Counted from the stretch's first letter, positions 1-6,328 are shown. The stretch: DNA of 7,619 nucleotides from an uncultured Ruminococcus sp. (GCA_947175975.1 CAMWOX010000069.1:1-7619); one strand, 5' to 3'. Notes: a model not told the origin generated them from the sequence alone. Translations and numbers: made by a program.

Positions 1-118
1 CCGCAATGCCGTCCGCACCGATCCATTGGGCAATAAAATAGGTATCTGCGAGGATATAACAGGAAATTCCCAGCATCCCCAGAATATTCAAACTGACATA
101 TCTTGCAAATTTTTTCAT
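1..118 (-). CDS. MATE family efflux transporter, N-terminal part (runs off the left edge)
   Basis: The reverse strand reads from an ATG at 118 to the window edge: MKKFARYVSLNILGMLGISC, followed by YILADTYFIAQWIGADGIA. A short basic N-terminus runs into a hydrophobic first helix with an ADTYFIAQ-x-(I/L)-GADG stretch, typical of the first membrane segment of MATE (multidrug and toxin extrusion) proteins in Firmicutes. These are 12-helix inner-membrane antiporters that export drugs or metabolites using a sodium or proton gradient. Only 39 codons are visible, so substrate and completeness cannot be judged. The start is supported by an AAAGGAGA ribosome binding site 8 bases upstream. The gene lies downstream of hom on the same strand, but a terminator-like hairpin separates them, so its expression probably depends on readthrough or attenuation. 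The family call rests on N-terminal similarity alone. Confidence 0.75.
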   Translation of the reverse strand, partial: MKKFARYVSLNILGMLGISCYILADTYFIAQWIGADGIA

Positions 119-126
119 GAAATATA

Positions 127-134
127 TCTCCTTT
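127..134 (-). promoter_or_regulatory. Ribosome binding site of the MATE gene
   Basis: The reverse strand reads AAAGGAGA, ending 8 bases before the ATG at 118. It begins only 6 bases after the T-run of the upstream hairpin. A transcript that terminates at the hairpin would therefore lack this site, and one that reads through would carry it unobstructed. Confidence 0.7.
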
Positions 135-140
135 CCCTGT

Positions 141-197
141 AAAAAATGCACTGACTCTGTTCCTGCTAAGACCTATAGGAACAAGAGTACAGTGCAT
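141..197 (-). terminator. Intrinsic terminator after hom, doubling as possible attenuator of the MATE gene
   Basis: On the minus strand the arm at 197-177 (ATGCACTGTACTCTTGTTCCT) pairs with the arm at 164-146, leaving a loop of about 12 bases at 176-165. The match is complete except for two single-base bulges, about 19 bp in all. Six Ts follow on the minus strand (146-141). This is a long, stable intrinsic terminator. It lies 50 bases after the hom stop codon and would end the pheB-hom transcript. Because it ends just before the MATE ribosome binding site, it is also placed to control that gene by transcription attenuation. I see no competing antiterminator helix with confidence. Confidence 0.8.
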
Positions 198-207
198 ATG
201 CTTCCAT
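166..207 (-). CDS. Candidate 13-residue leader peptide inside the terminator hairpin
   Basis: On the minus strand an ATG at 207 opens a 13-codon frame, MEAYALYSCSYRS, ending in TAG at 168-166. The frame covers the whole first arm of the terminator hairpin and stops inside its loop, so a ribosome translating or stalled on it would prevent the hairpin from forming. This layout is known from ribosome-mediated attenuators ahead of antibiotic-resistance and efflux genes in Firmicutes. Against it, no clear Shine-Dalgarno precedes the ATG (only CACCGG), and a frame this short can arise by chance. It has three Tyr and three Ser codons but no run of one amino acid. Confidence 0.35.
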   Translation of the reverse strand: MEAYALYSCSYRS

Positions 208-230
208 CCGGTGACAGAAACAAACTGTAA

Positions 231-258
231 GTTTTATTTATAAATTTCAGGCAGTCAA
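231..258 (-). promoter_or_regulatory. Weak candidate promoter for the MATE leader
   Basis: On the minus strand TTGACT (258-253) overlaps the last codons of hom and is followed after 16 bases by TAAAAC (236-231). The -35 matches consensus well, the -10 poorly. If used, transcription would start near 224, about 17 bases before the leader-peptide ATG. The alternative is that the MATE gene is reached only by readthrough from the pheB-hom promoter. Confidence 0.22.
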
Positions 259-1491
259 TACAGGATACTGTGCCAGTACCTGGATGCCTTTCTGTGCCAG
301 GAATTTCATGGCAATTTCTAATTCCGTCCTGTTGAGGACATTCCCCGTGACAAATATTAACTCATCTTCATCCGTCGAGATTGTCTTTTCGTCAATTGCT
401 CCGAAAATTTCAGACAATACGGCAATATCTGCGGCACTTGTCCGGAAATAGTATTTTGCCGTGAATTTTGCAAAATCCTCAATGAAATCCGTAGAATTGA
501 CATTCTCCCAGGTCTGTGACGGAATTGTATCGCTGAGCTGGACTTCTTCGATCATGTCACCCAAAACAGCACTTGCTGTCGGGAATTTGCCTGCACCACG
601 TCCGTAGAACATTGCCTTGCCAATGCCGTCTCCTCTTACCATGACAGCATTGTAAACACCGTTGACCTGGGACAACAGGTTATCTTCTTCCACAGCCATT
701 GGCATAACTGTCGGCAGGATTTTGCCATTTTCGAGCATCTGCACTCTAGCAATTAACTTGATCGCATAACCAAGCTGACCGCAGAATTTCGTATCTTTCA
801 GCTCCACTTCACGGATGCCCTTTGTGGGAACAGATTCCGGATATACATGCTTGCCGAATGCCAGAGAAGACAGAATGCAGATCTTGCGGCAGGCATCATG
901 TCCATCCACGTCAGCCGTCGGATCTTTTTCTGCATAGCCTTTTTCCTGTGCCAATTTCAGTGCAGAAGAGAAATCCATATCTGCTGTGATCATTTTATTC
1001 AGAATAAAATTCGTTGTGCCGTTCAGGATTCCGGCAACTGCGGAAAATTCATTTGCAATCAGGCATTTATGTAATGGTCGGATAATCGGGATTGCACCGC
1101 CGACACTCGCTTCAAAAAAGAAGTTACAGTGATTTTCTTTTGCAGTCTGCAATAAAATATCGCCTTTGGATGCGACTAACTCTTTATTGGATGTCGCAAC
1201 ACTCTTTCCGGCTTCCAGGCAGGATTTCACAAACGTGAATGCCGGCTCGACACCGCCCATGCATTCTGCCACAACAGCAACGTCAGGATCATTGAGAATC
1301 ACCTGGAGATCTTTCACAATTTTGTTTGCATAAGGCTTATCCGGAAAATCCCGCAGATCCAGGATATATGCCATTTCCAGCTCCATTCCGGAGCGTTTCT
1401 GAATCAGATTTTTATTTTTCTCGAATAATTCCACGACACCCGAGCCGACCACGCCGCAGCCCAATACTGCTAATTTTTTCATCATTTCCAT
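247..1491 (-). CDS. hom: Homoserine dehydrogenase with C-terminal ACT domain
   Basis: The enzyme reduces aspartate-4-semialdehyde to homoserine with NAD(P)H, the branch point towards threonine, methionine and isoleucine, in the cytoplasm. The 414-residue product begins with a Rossmann nucleotide-binding loop (GCGVVGSG, 11-18). Then come the conserved TSNKELVASKG block (100-110) and the family signature AVAGILNGTTNFIL (151-164). EKDPTADVDGHDACRK (188-203) holds the catalytic Asp and Lys positions, and YGRGAGKFPTASAVLGD (296-312) follows. The tail from about 340 (YYFRTSAADIAVLSEIFGAI) is an ACT domain, which in this family usually gives threonine feedback inhibition. Length is normal for the Bacillus/Clostridium type. 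The start is uncertain: ATG codons lie at 1491, 1485 and 1482, and the AAAGGA at 1501-1496 is only 4 bases from the first, so 1485 or 1482 may be the true start. It lies 24 bases after pheB on the same strand, so the two are co-transcribed. Confidence 0.95.
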   Translation of the reverse strand: MEMMKKLAVLGCGVVGSGVVELFEKNKNLIQKRSGMELEMAYILDLRDFPDKPYANKIVKDLQVILNDPDVAVVAECMGGVEPAFTFVKSCLEAGKSVATSNKELVASKGDILLQTAKENHCNFFFEASVGGAIPIIRPLHKCLIANEFSAVAGILNGTTNFILNKMITADMDFSSALKLAQEKGYAEKDPTADVDGHDACRKICILSSLAFGKHVYPESVPTKGIREVELKDTKFCGQLGYAIKLIARVQMLENGKILPTVMPMAVEEDNLLSQVNGVYNAVMVRGDGIGKAMFYGRGAGKFPTASAVLGDMIEEVQLSDTIPSQTWENVNSTDFIEDFAKFTAKYYFRTSAADIAVLSEIFGAIDEKTISTDEDELIFVTGNVLNRTELEIAMKFLAQKGIQVLAQYPVLTA

Positions 1492-1515
1492 AAGATCCTT
1501 TCTGAATGAGGTAAT

Positions 1516-1953
1516 TTATTCACCTGATAATATTTTGATATCAACCACACCATCAATCTGCATGAGCTGTTCTTTCAATAATACAGGCGATTGCAATTCA
1601 CCGCACAGACGAATTGAGAAATTCACTGTTGCCACGCTGTCAACAGGGATATTCTGATTGACTGTGAGAATATTTGCGTCCAAGTCATAAAGTGCAGAAA
1701 GAACACTTGACAGCACACCGGCTCTGTCCCGCAGAACAGCATGAAGATTCATAATCCGCCGTGTTAGCTTGTCTTCATAGGAAAAAACGCAGTCTTTATA
1801 TTTATAATAAGCACTGCGGGAGATTCCGACACGTTTACACGCAGAAGCAGAACTTTTTTCCTCTTTGTTGGCAATCAATTTCTTGACTTGCAGCACTTTA
1901 CTGATCACATCCGGCAGTACAGACGCATCTACTACAATCAGTTGATGTTCCAT
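1516..1953 (-). CDS. pheB: PheB-like HTH-ACT domain protein (UPF0735 family)
   Basis: This 145-residue protein has two parts. Residues about 18-55 (VLQVKKLIANKEEKSSASAC, then KRVGISRSAYYKYKDCVF) form a small helix-turn-helix-like segment. Residues about 70-143 form an ACT domain with the typical D-x-x-G-x-L turn at DRAGVL (76-81), followed by NILTVNQNIPVDSVATVNFS. Length and architecture match the PheB/UPF0735 family (B. subtilis PheB is about 147 residues). ACT domains bind amino acids; the biochemical role of PheB is not settled. Co-transcription with hom suggests an amino-acid-sensing or regulatory role in the aspartate family, which is inference. The start is well supported: GGGAGGAG at 1967-1960 lies 6 bases before the ATG, and a strong promoter lies about 80 bases upstream. 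It is the first gene of the operon. Confidence 0.88.
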   Translation of the reverse strand: MEHQLIVVDASVLPDVISKVLQVKKLIANKEEKSSASACKRVGISRSAYYKYKDCVFSYEDKLTRRIMNLHAVLRDRAGVLSSVLSALYDLDANILTVNQNIPVDSVATVNFSIRLCGELQSPVLLKEQLMQIDGVVDIKILSGE

Positions 1954-2034
1954 AAAAAACTCCTCCCAGCTTCAACAAATTTTAGTATTTCTGAAATCGT
2001 CCGTGTACAGCAGACATTTGTACTTGTATCTCTT

Positions 2035-2063
2035 ACTATAACATAATTTTTTGATTTTGTCAA
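2035..2063 (-). promoter_or_regulatory. Sigma-A promoter of the pheB-hom operon
   Basis: The minus strand carries TTGACA (2063-2058), a 17-base AT-rich spacer and TATAGT (2040-2035), nearly perfect for the housekeeping sigma factor. Transcription would start near 2028, leaving a leader of about 75 bases before pheB. No T-box, SAM or lysine riboswitch, and no terminator, is apparent in this leader; only a small 5-bp hairpin around GTCTG/CGGAC can be drawn. Confidence 0.85.
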
Positions 2064-2067
2064 GAGC

Positions 2068-2087
2068 TTTTTGCCAAACTGCAAAAA
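2068..2087. repeat. Perfect inverted repeat between divergent promoters (candidate operator)
   Basis: TTTTTGC (2068-2074) and GCAAAAA (2081-2087) are exact reverse complements separated by CCAAAC-like spacer bases 2075-2080. The 20-bp dyad sits in the 33-bp gap between the two divergent -35 boxes, so a dimeric protein bound here could contact both polymerases. No regulator family is recognised from the sequence. Confidence 0.45.
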
Positions 2088-2096
2088 TGCATATAC

Positions 2097-2125
2097 TTGA
2101 CAGAATTTTCCCAGTGTGTTATAAT
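2097..2125 (+). promoter_or_regulatory. Consensus sigma-A promoter of the degV-AGCS operon
   Basis: TTGACA (2097-2102), a 17-base spacer and TATAAT (2120-2125) match both hexamers exactly. Transcription would start near 2131-2133, giving a leader of about 44 bases before the DegV-family start. This should be a strong promoter unless repressed. Confidence 0.9.
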
Positions 2126-2175
2126 AAATACTGCATTATGATACATGTAGATCATACAAAAAGGAGTTCTGAATT

Positions 2176-3045
2176 ATGAAAGTTGCTGTTATGACAGATA
2201 CCAACAGTGGTATGTCCGTAGAAGATGGAAAAAAACAAGAAATTTTTGTCCTGCCAATGCCTATTATTATAAATGAGAAAAGTTATCTGGAGGGTGTGGA
2301 TCTGACAAGCAGAGACTTGTTTTCTGCTCTCCGACAAGGGATTTCTGTTTCAACCTCCCAGCCCTCTCCGGCTTCTCTGATCGAGATGTGGGAACAGATT
2401 TTTGCACAAGGTTATGACGAAATTATTCACATCCCCATGACAAGTGGCTTGTCCAGCTCCTGTCATATGGCATTGCAGTTTGCAGAGGACTATCAGGGAC
2501 GTGTGCAGGTGGCTGACAATCACAGGATTTCCCTGCCGCAGAAAATATCTGTCCTGGATGCAAAAGCAATGGCAGAGCAAGGCATGACAGCATCGGAAAT
2601 TAAACAGCATCTGGAAGCAAATGGTTCTCATTCCATGATTTATATCGCAGTCGATACACTGGAATATCTCAAAAAAAGCGGTCGTGTCACCACAGCAGGT
2701 GCAGCGATTGCAACGGTTATGAATATCAAACCGATTCTAAGCATCCAAAGCGGCAAGCTGGATGCATTCGCCAAAGTCAGAGGGATTCAGAACTGCCAGA
2801 AAAAAATGATCGAGGCACTGCGTCATGATGTGGAAACAAGATTCTCGGAATTTCCGAAAGAAAAACTTGTCATTGCCACAGCAGGAAGTTTTGAAACAAA
2901 AGAATCTGAAAAACAATGGCAGAATCTCGTGCAAGAAGCATTCCCAGAATTTACAGTCCCCTATGAGCCGCTTTCATGCAGTATCAGCAGTCATACTGGA
3001 GCAAACGCAAGGGGACTTGCCGTAATTGCAAGAGAATGGAGCTGA
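2176..3045 (+). CDS. DegV family protein (FakB-like fatty-acid-binding protein)
   Basis: DegV/FakB proteins bind a fatty acid and present it to the kinase FakA, which makes acyl-phosphate for phospholipid synthesis from exogenous or recycled fatty acids. The 289-residue product is of normal length and has the family blocks in order: the N-terminal TDTNSGM (7-13), STSQPSPA (59-66), MTSGLSSS (88-95, with the conserved Ser93 that contacts the fatty-acid carboxylate in known FakBs), DTLEYLKKSGRV (160-171), MNIKPILSIQSGKL (182-195), and the C-terminal SSHTGANARGLA (271-282) with the conserved His-Thr-Gly. No signal peptide or membrane segment is seen, so it is cytoplasmic. The start has AAGGAG at 2161-2166, 9 bases upstream. 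No fakA lies in the window. The next gene, an AGCS symporter, follows within 4 bases. Acyl-chain preference cannot be read from sequence. Confidence 0.92.
   Translation: MKVAVMTDTNSGMSVEDGKKQEIFVLPMPIIINEKSYLEGVDLTSRDLFSALRQGISVSTSQPSPASLIEMWEQIFAQGYDEIIHIPMTSGLSSSCHMALQFAEDYQGRVQVADNHRISLPQKISVLDAKAMAEQGMTASEIKQHLEANGSHSMIYIAVDTLEYLKKSGRVTTAGAAIATVMNIKPILSIQSGKLDAFAKVRGIQNCQKKMIEALRHDVETRFSEFPKEKLVIATAGSFETKESEKQWQNLVQEAFPEFTVPYEPLSCSISSHTGANARGLAVIAREWS
3038..3041 (+). promoter_or_regulatory. Ribosome binding site deciding the AGCS symporter start
   Basis: GGAG at 3038-3041, inside the last codons of the DegV gene, lies 8 bases before the ATG at 3050. An upstream in-frame TTG at 3026 would overlap the DegV gene by 20 bases, lacks well-placed spacing, and would add eight residues not typical of the family. 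The ATG at 3050 is therefore preferred. Confidence 0.65.
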
Positions 3046-3049
3046 ACCC

Positions 3050-4471
3050 ATGGAAAAATTGAATCAAATTGTTTCTGAAATTGATGCATTCGTCTGGGGT
3101 GTGCCGCTTTTGGTACTGATCATTTTCTGCGGTATTTTATTATCCTGCCGGACAGGCTTTATCCAGCTGCGAAAACTAGGAAAAGCTCTAATGTATATGC
3201 TGAAAGATGAAGAGAACAGCAGCGGCGAAGTATCCAGCTTTGCCGCACTCTGCACAGCATTATCCGCCACAGTAGGAACTGGCAATATTGTAGGCGTTGC
3301 AACGGCAATTGCCGCAGGCGGACCTGGTGCATTATTCTGGATGGAAATTGCTGCATTTCTGGGTATGTCTACTAAATATGCTGAGGGATTGCTCGCCATC
3401 AAATACCGGGTAAAAGCCGCAGATGGGAGCATTCTGGGAGGACCATTTTATTATATTGAAAACGGTCTCGGAAAAAAATACAAATGGCTCGCCAAATTAT
3501 TTGCACTCTTCGGACTGCTTGCCGGATTGTTAGGAATCGGCACGATTACACAGATCAATGGCATTACCTCAGCGGCAAACGGCTTTTTTGACCCGGATGC
3601 GATATATACTGTCCAGATCCTCGGACAAACTGTCACATGGACAACTGTGCTTGCAGGCTTGCTGATCACAGTCTGTGTTGCACTGATCATCATAGGCGGC
3701 ATTCAAAGAATTGCAACTGTATCAGAAATTGTCGTTCCGGTCATGATCGTGTTTTATGTCGGAAGCTGTCTGATGATCATTTTCGGGCATATCACAGAAA
3801 TTCCGTCTGCAATTGTAACTGTGATGCAAAGTGCATTCGGCATCCGTCCGCTTGCAGGCGGCATCACAGGAAGTGCTATTATCATGCTTTCCATGAGAAA
3901 TGGCATTTCCAGAGGAATTTTCTCCAATGAAGCCGGATTAGGTTCTGCACCGATTGCGGCAGCAGCGGCAAAAACAAAAGAACCCGTCCGGCAAGGACTT
4001 GTGACCATGACAGGTACTTTTATAGATACAATCCTGGTATGCACCATGACAGGACTCGCCATTGTGATGGCTGGGAGCTATGAAAAAGATCTTGCAGGTG
4101 TCCAGATTACAACAGATGCATTCTGTTATGGACTGCCATTCCCGGAACGTATTTCTTCTTTTTTGTTAATGCTTTGTCTGGCAGTATTTGCATTTACAAC
4201 CATTCTGGGATGGAATTACTATTCTGAACGCTGTTTATCTTATCTGGTCGGGGAATCAAACCCAAAAATTACGGCAATTTATCGTTGGATTTATATTGCA
4301 GCCGTCTTTATTGGACCGTATCTGACAGTCGAAGCCGTGTGGAATATTGCGGATATTTTCAATGGACTAATGGCACTGCCGAATGTAGCGGCACTGATTT
4401 GTCTGTCGGGTGTGGTATCCAAAGAAACAAAAGATTACTTAGAACGTCTGAAAAACGGCGAAATAAAATAG
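3050..4471 (+). CDS. AGCS family sodium:alanine/glycine symporter
   Basis: This inner-membrane protein imports small neutral amino acids (alanine, glycine, sometimes serine or glutamine) with sodium. The 473-residue product has about ten to eleven hydrophobic helices. It carries the AGCS hallmarks: GFIQLRKLGKA after the first helix, SATVGTGNIVGVATAIAAGG (72-91), the family signature GGPGALFWMEIAAFLGM (90-106), SNEAGLGSAPIAAAAA (292-307), GWNYYSERC (387-395) and the C-terminal IADIFNGLMALPN (433-445). Length is normal for the family and no break is seen. The stop codon of the DegV gene is 4 bases upstream, so translation is probably coupled and both are read from the promoter at 2097-2125. An intrinsic terminator begins 6 bases after the TAG stop. 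Substrate within the family cannot be decided. Confidence 0.94.
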   Translation: MEKLNQIVSEIDAFVWGVPLLVLIIFCGILLSCRTGFIQLRKLGKALMYMLKDEENSSGEVSSFAALCTALSATVGTGNIVGVATAIAAGGPGALFWMEIAAFLGMSTKYAEGLLAIKYRVKAADGSILGGPFYYIENGLGKKYKWLAKLFALFGLLAGLLGIGTITQINGITSAANGFFDPDAIYTVQILGQTVTWTTVLAGLLITVCVALIIIGGIQRIATVSEIVVPVMIVFYVGSCLMIIFGHITEIPSAIVTVMQSAFGIRPLAGGITGSAIIMLSMRNGISRGIFSNEAGLGSAPIAAAAAKTKEPVRQGLVTMTGTFIDTILVCTMTGLAIVMAGSYEKDLAGVQITTDAFCYGLPFPERISSFLLMLCLAVFAFTTILGWNYYSERCLSYLVGESNPKITAIYRWIYIAAVFIGPYLTVEAVWNIADIFNGLMALPNVAALICLSGVVSKETKDYLERLKNGEIK

Positions 4472-4476
4472 ATCAC

Positions 4477-4504
4477 AAAAAAGACCAGATTTCTGGTCTT
4501 TTTT
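4477..4504 (+). terminator. Intrinsic terminator of the degV-AGCS operon
   Basis: AAAAAAGACCAG (4477-4488), a 4-base loop ATTT, then CTGGTCTTTTTT (4493-4504) form a perfect 12-bp stem whose 3' end is a T6 run. The flanking A6 and T6 make it potentially bidirectional, but the only gene ending here is the plus-strand symporter. Confidence 0.9.
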
Positions 4505-4596
4505 CATGAATGTAATAACGCCTGTCCGTATCAATTTCAATATCGGGATTTTTTGCTAAATCATCATTTATCGAAAAAAATATTTGCAGATCTCCC

Positions 4597-4625
4597 TTTA
4601 CATTTCGTCATGGATAGTGTATAAT
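4597..4625 (+). promoter_or_regulatory. Sigma-A promoter of the small membrane protein gene
   Basis: TTTACA (4597-4602), a 17-base spacer and TATAAT (4620-4625) give one mismatch in the -35 and a perfect -10. Transcription would start near 4632, at or within the ribosome binding region. The leader would then be very short, about 14 bases. Confidence 0.75.
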
Positions 4626-4645
4626 AGAAAGCGAGGTGATATGAG

Positions 4646-5041
4646 ATGATTGTTATAAGGATACTATGGTCTCTTGTTACTATTGCAGTTGTAATCATTG
4701 CAATTGGAGTATCACTTGCTTTTCTTTCTGATTTTAGAAATGATTATCAAGTTTTTAAGAATGGAAAAAAAGTCAAAGGAATTTGTTTGAAACGTATTCG
4801 CAGAGGAAAAGAATATTATTCAGAAGTTGAGTGGATTGATGATGATATAACATATTCCAATGAATTTTTAATACTACCAAAACTCAAACCGCACCCCTAT
4901 ACTATCACCGTATACATATGGAACTACAAAGTCAACCTTGGCGTTTATACACTTTTATATGATTTATCAATGGTTTTATTAGCAGCATTCATAGCAGTTA
5001 TGGGAATAATTACATTTTTTAAAGAGTTTATTTTTAATTGA
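4646..5041 (+). CDS. Small membrane protein of unknown function with two transmembrane helices
   Basis: I do not recognise this 131-residue protein with certainty. It has a hydrophobic helix at about 4-27 (IRILWSLVTIAVVIIAIGVS...). A basic then mixed extramembrane segment follows (28-100), with KNGKKVKGICLKRIRRGKEY and EVEWIDDDITYSNEF, which looks beta-rich. A second hydrophobic helix lies at about 103-126. This helix, beta-segment, helix layout resembles DUF3592-type membrane proteins, but that is topology, not a firm family match. The start has GAGGTGAT at 4633-4640 and its own promoter. The gene is AT-rich compared with hom or the symporter and is flanked by other operons' terminators, so it is monocistronic. 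It converges on the coiled-coil operon, ending 95 bases from it. No function is proposed. Confidence 0.75.
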   Translation: MIVIRILWSLVTIAVVIIAIGVSLAFLSDFRNDYQVFKNGKKVKGICLKRIRRGKEYYSEVEWIDDDITYSNEFLILPKLKPHPYTITVYIWNYKVNLGVYTLLYDLSMVLLAAFIAVMGIITFFKEFIFN

Positions 5042-5079
5042 TTCTGAATTTGAGTATAACGAAAACGCCCTTAAAGATG

Positions 5080-5113
5080 AAAACACGACAGAAAATTATC
5101 ATTTCCTGCCGTG
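5080..5113 (-). terminator. Terminator-like hairpin after the coiled-coil operon
   Basis: On the minus strand CACGGCAGGAAA (5113-5102) pairs with TTTTCTGTCGTG (5095-5084) across a 6-base loop. All 12 positions pair, two of them as G-U. A short T4 run follows. In the plus-strand transcript the same two positions become A-C mismatches, and no T-run follows, so the structure is strand-selective for the minus transcript. It begins 23 bases after the stop codon of the downstream coiled-coil gene. Confidence 0.6.
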
Positions 5114-5136
5114 CAATGCTATGCATTAAATCATTA

Positions 5137-6309
5137 TTAATTCTTATCCGAATTATTCAGAATTTTAATGCCGCCTGTGGATTGTACTGTCTGCATATAA
5201 AGCTTATTGCTTTCTTCATATGCCTTGTCCAGTTTTTCCTGAATGACATTCTTTTCAATCAAAGCAGCTTCATAATCTGCTTTCACATGTGCAATCTGTC
5301 TTTCCAGTGACTGAATCGCTGCATCGGCATCTTTTTGTGCCATATGTTTCTTATAACCGTGTTCTTTGTTCAGTTCCTTTTCCTTGGCTTCCGCTGCTTC
5401 CTGCTTAGCTTTTTCCAAAAGTTCTGGAATTTTCTCAATTTTAGCAGTAAGATCTTTGACATACTCCGCCTTTGCATCAATTTCAGCCTGCAAAGTTACC
5501 GTTTCTTTTTTGACTGCCTGGATTATCTCCTCACGCTGTGCAACTTCATCAGCCCACTTGTCGTCTTCTTCCCGATATTTTCTGGTTTTCTCATAACTAT
5601 ATTTCTCTTCTTCCACTGCTCTTTCTTCAGCAATTTTTTTCTTGTCAGCTTCGATCATTTCTTCAGCGTCCCTGAGGGATTTCTCAGCTTCTTCAAATTT
5701 TTGGGTATTACTTTCCTGTATTTTTGCTGTAAGTTCATCAAGAACTATTTTCTGATCTGCTTCTTTCTGCACATGACTTTCTTCTTGTTCTGCACGTTCA
5801 TTTTTGAAATGGTTAATCATGACAGCAAATTTCTTGAGTTCTGTTTCCACTGTGCAGAGACTCTGATATTCTTTTTCTTTCATTGCCTTTGCTGTCGTAA
5901 GGGCATTGATTTCCTCAATAATTTCTTGATTCAGATAACTCAAATCGTTCTCCTCCTTGATTTCCGGCTCTTGATTACTTTGTTTGACAATTTCATTTAT
6001 CTGCATAACTGTTGAAACAACATTCTCAAGCAGCTGCTCTTCTCTATCAGCAACGAACTCATTTGTTTTTTCATTTTCTGCCAATACAGGTTTCTGCTTT
6101 TTTTCAGGGACAGTTGCAGGAGTATTTGCTTTTGCAGCACTAGCAAGCAGTTTTTGCAGTTTCTGAATCTCAGACCAGATATCCGCCTTTGTATTTTTGG
6201 CACTCATACTTCTGACAGAAGAAACAGATTTTTTAGATGCTTTGGCTTGTGTCATCAGTTTTTTGTATTCTTCCAGAAGTTCCGGCTTTGTGTTTTTTTC
6301 GCTTATCAT
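5137..6309 (-). CDS. Coiled-coil protein of unknown function, 390 residues (paralogue of the upstream gene)
   Basis: I do not recognise a characterised family. The N-terminal 60 residues are Lys/Ser-rich with a short helical stretch (KADIWSEIQKLQKLL, 41-55). Residues 60-82 are a Pro/Lys-rich linker. From about 85 to 370 the protein is almost entirely Glu/Lys/Ala/Gln with heptad-like hydrophobic spacing, indicating long coiled coil. There is one Cys (152), and no signal peptide or membrane segment, so it is probably cytoplasmic. Residues 232-385 align without any gap to 165-318 of the gene upstream. Shared features are Y-(S/T)-Y at 237-239, the block IPELLEKAKQEAAEAKEKEL and NKEHGY (294-319), and the end TVQSTGGIKILN (374-385). 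AAAGGAAGG at 6325-6317 lies 7 bases before the ATG. It is the second gene of a two-gene operon, 31 bases after its partner. A structural, filament-forming or scaffold role is possible but unproven. Confidence 0.85.
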   Translation of the reverse strand: MISEKNTKPELLEEYKKLMTQAKASKKSVSSVRSMSAKNTKADIWSEIQKLQKLLASAAKANTPATVPEKKQKPVLAENEKTNEFVADREEQLLENVVSTVMQINEIVKQSNQEPEIKEENDLSYLNQEIIEEINALTTAKAMKEKEYQSLCTVETELKKFAVMINHFKNERAEQEESHVQKEADQKIVLDELTAKIQESNTQKFEEAEKSLRDAEEMIEADKKKIAEERAVEEEKYSYEKTRKYREEDDKWADEVAQREEIIQAVKKETVTLQAEIDAKAEYVKDLTAKIEKIPELLEKAKQEAAEAKEKELNKEHGYKKHMAQKDADAAIQSLERQIAHVKADYEAALIEKNVIQEKLDKAYEESNKLYMQTVQSTGGIKILNNSDKN

Positions 6310-6328
6310 TCTAGAACCTTCCTTTCAG

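Noticed and set aside
1954..2034. Possible riboswitch or T-box in the pheB-hom leader.
   Set aside because: The leader is only about 75 bases, has no T-box motif and no terminator, and forms only a weak 5-bp hairpin.
3026..3049. TTG at 3026 as start of the symporter gene, adding eight residues.
   Set aside because: The ATG at 3050 has GGAG at the right distance, avoids overlap with the DegV gene and gives the usual AGCS N-terminus.
4473..4607. Minus-strand open frame of about 44 codons between stops, with protein-like composition (INDDLAKNPDIEIDTDRRYY region).
   Set aside because: It has no ATG, GTG or TTG start in frame and no ribosome binding site, and it overlaps both a terminator and a promoter. 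It could be the tail of a decayed gene, but nothing supports calling it one.
5114..5130. Small AATGC/GCATT inverted repeat just after the coiled-coil stop codon.
   Set aside because: Five-base arms in AT-rich DNA are expected by chance; the larger hairpin next to it explains termination.
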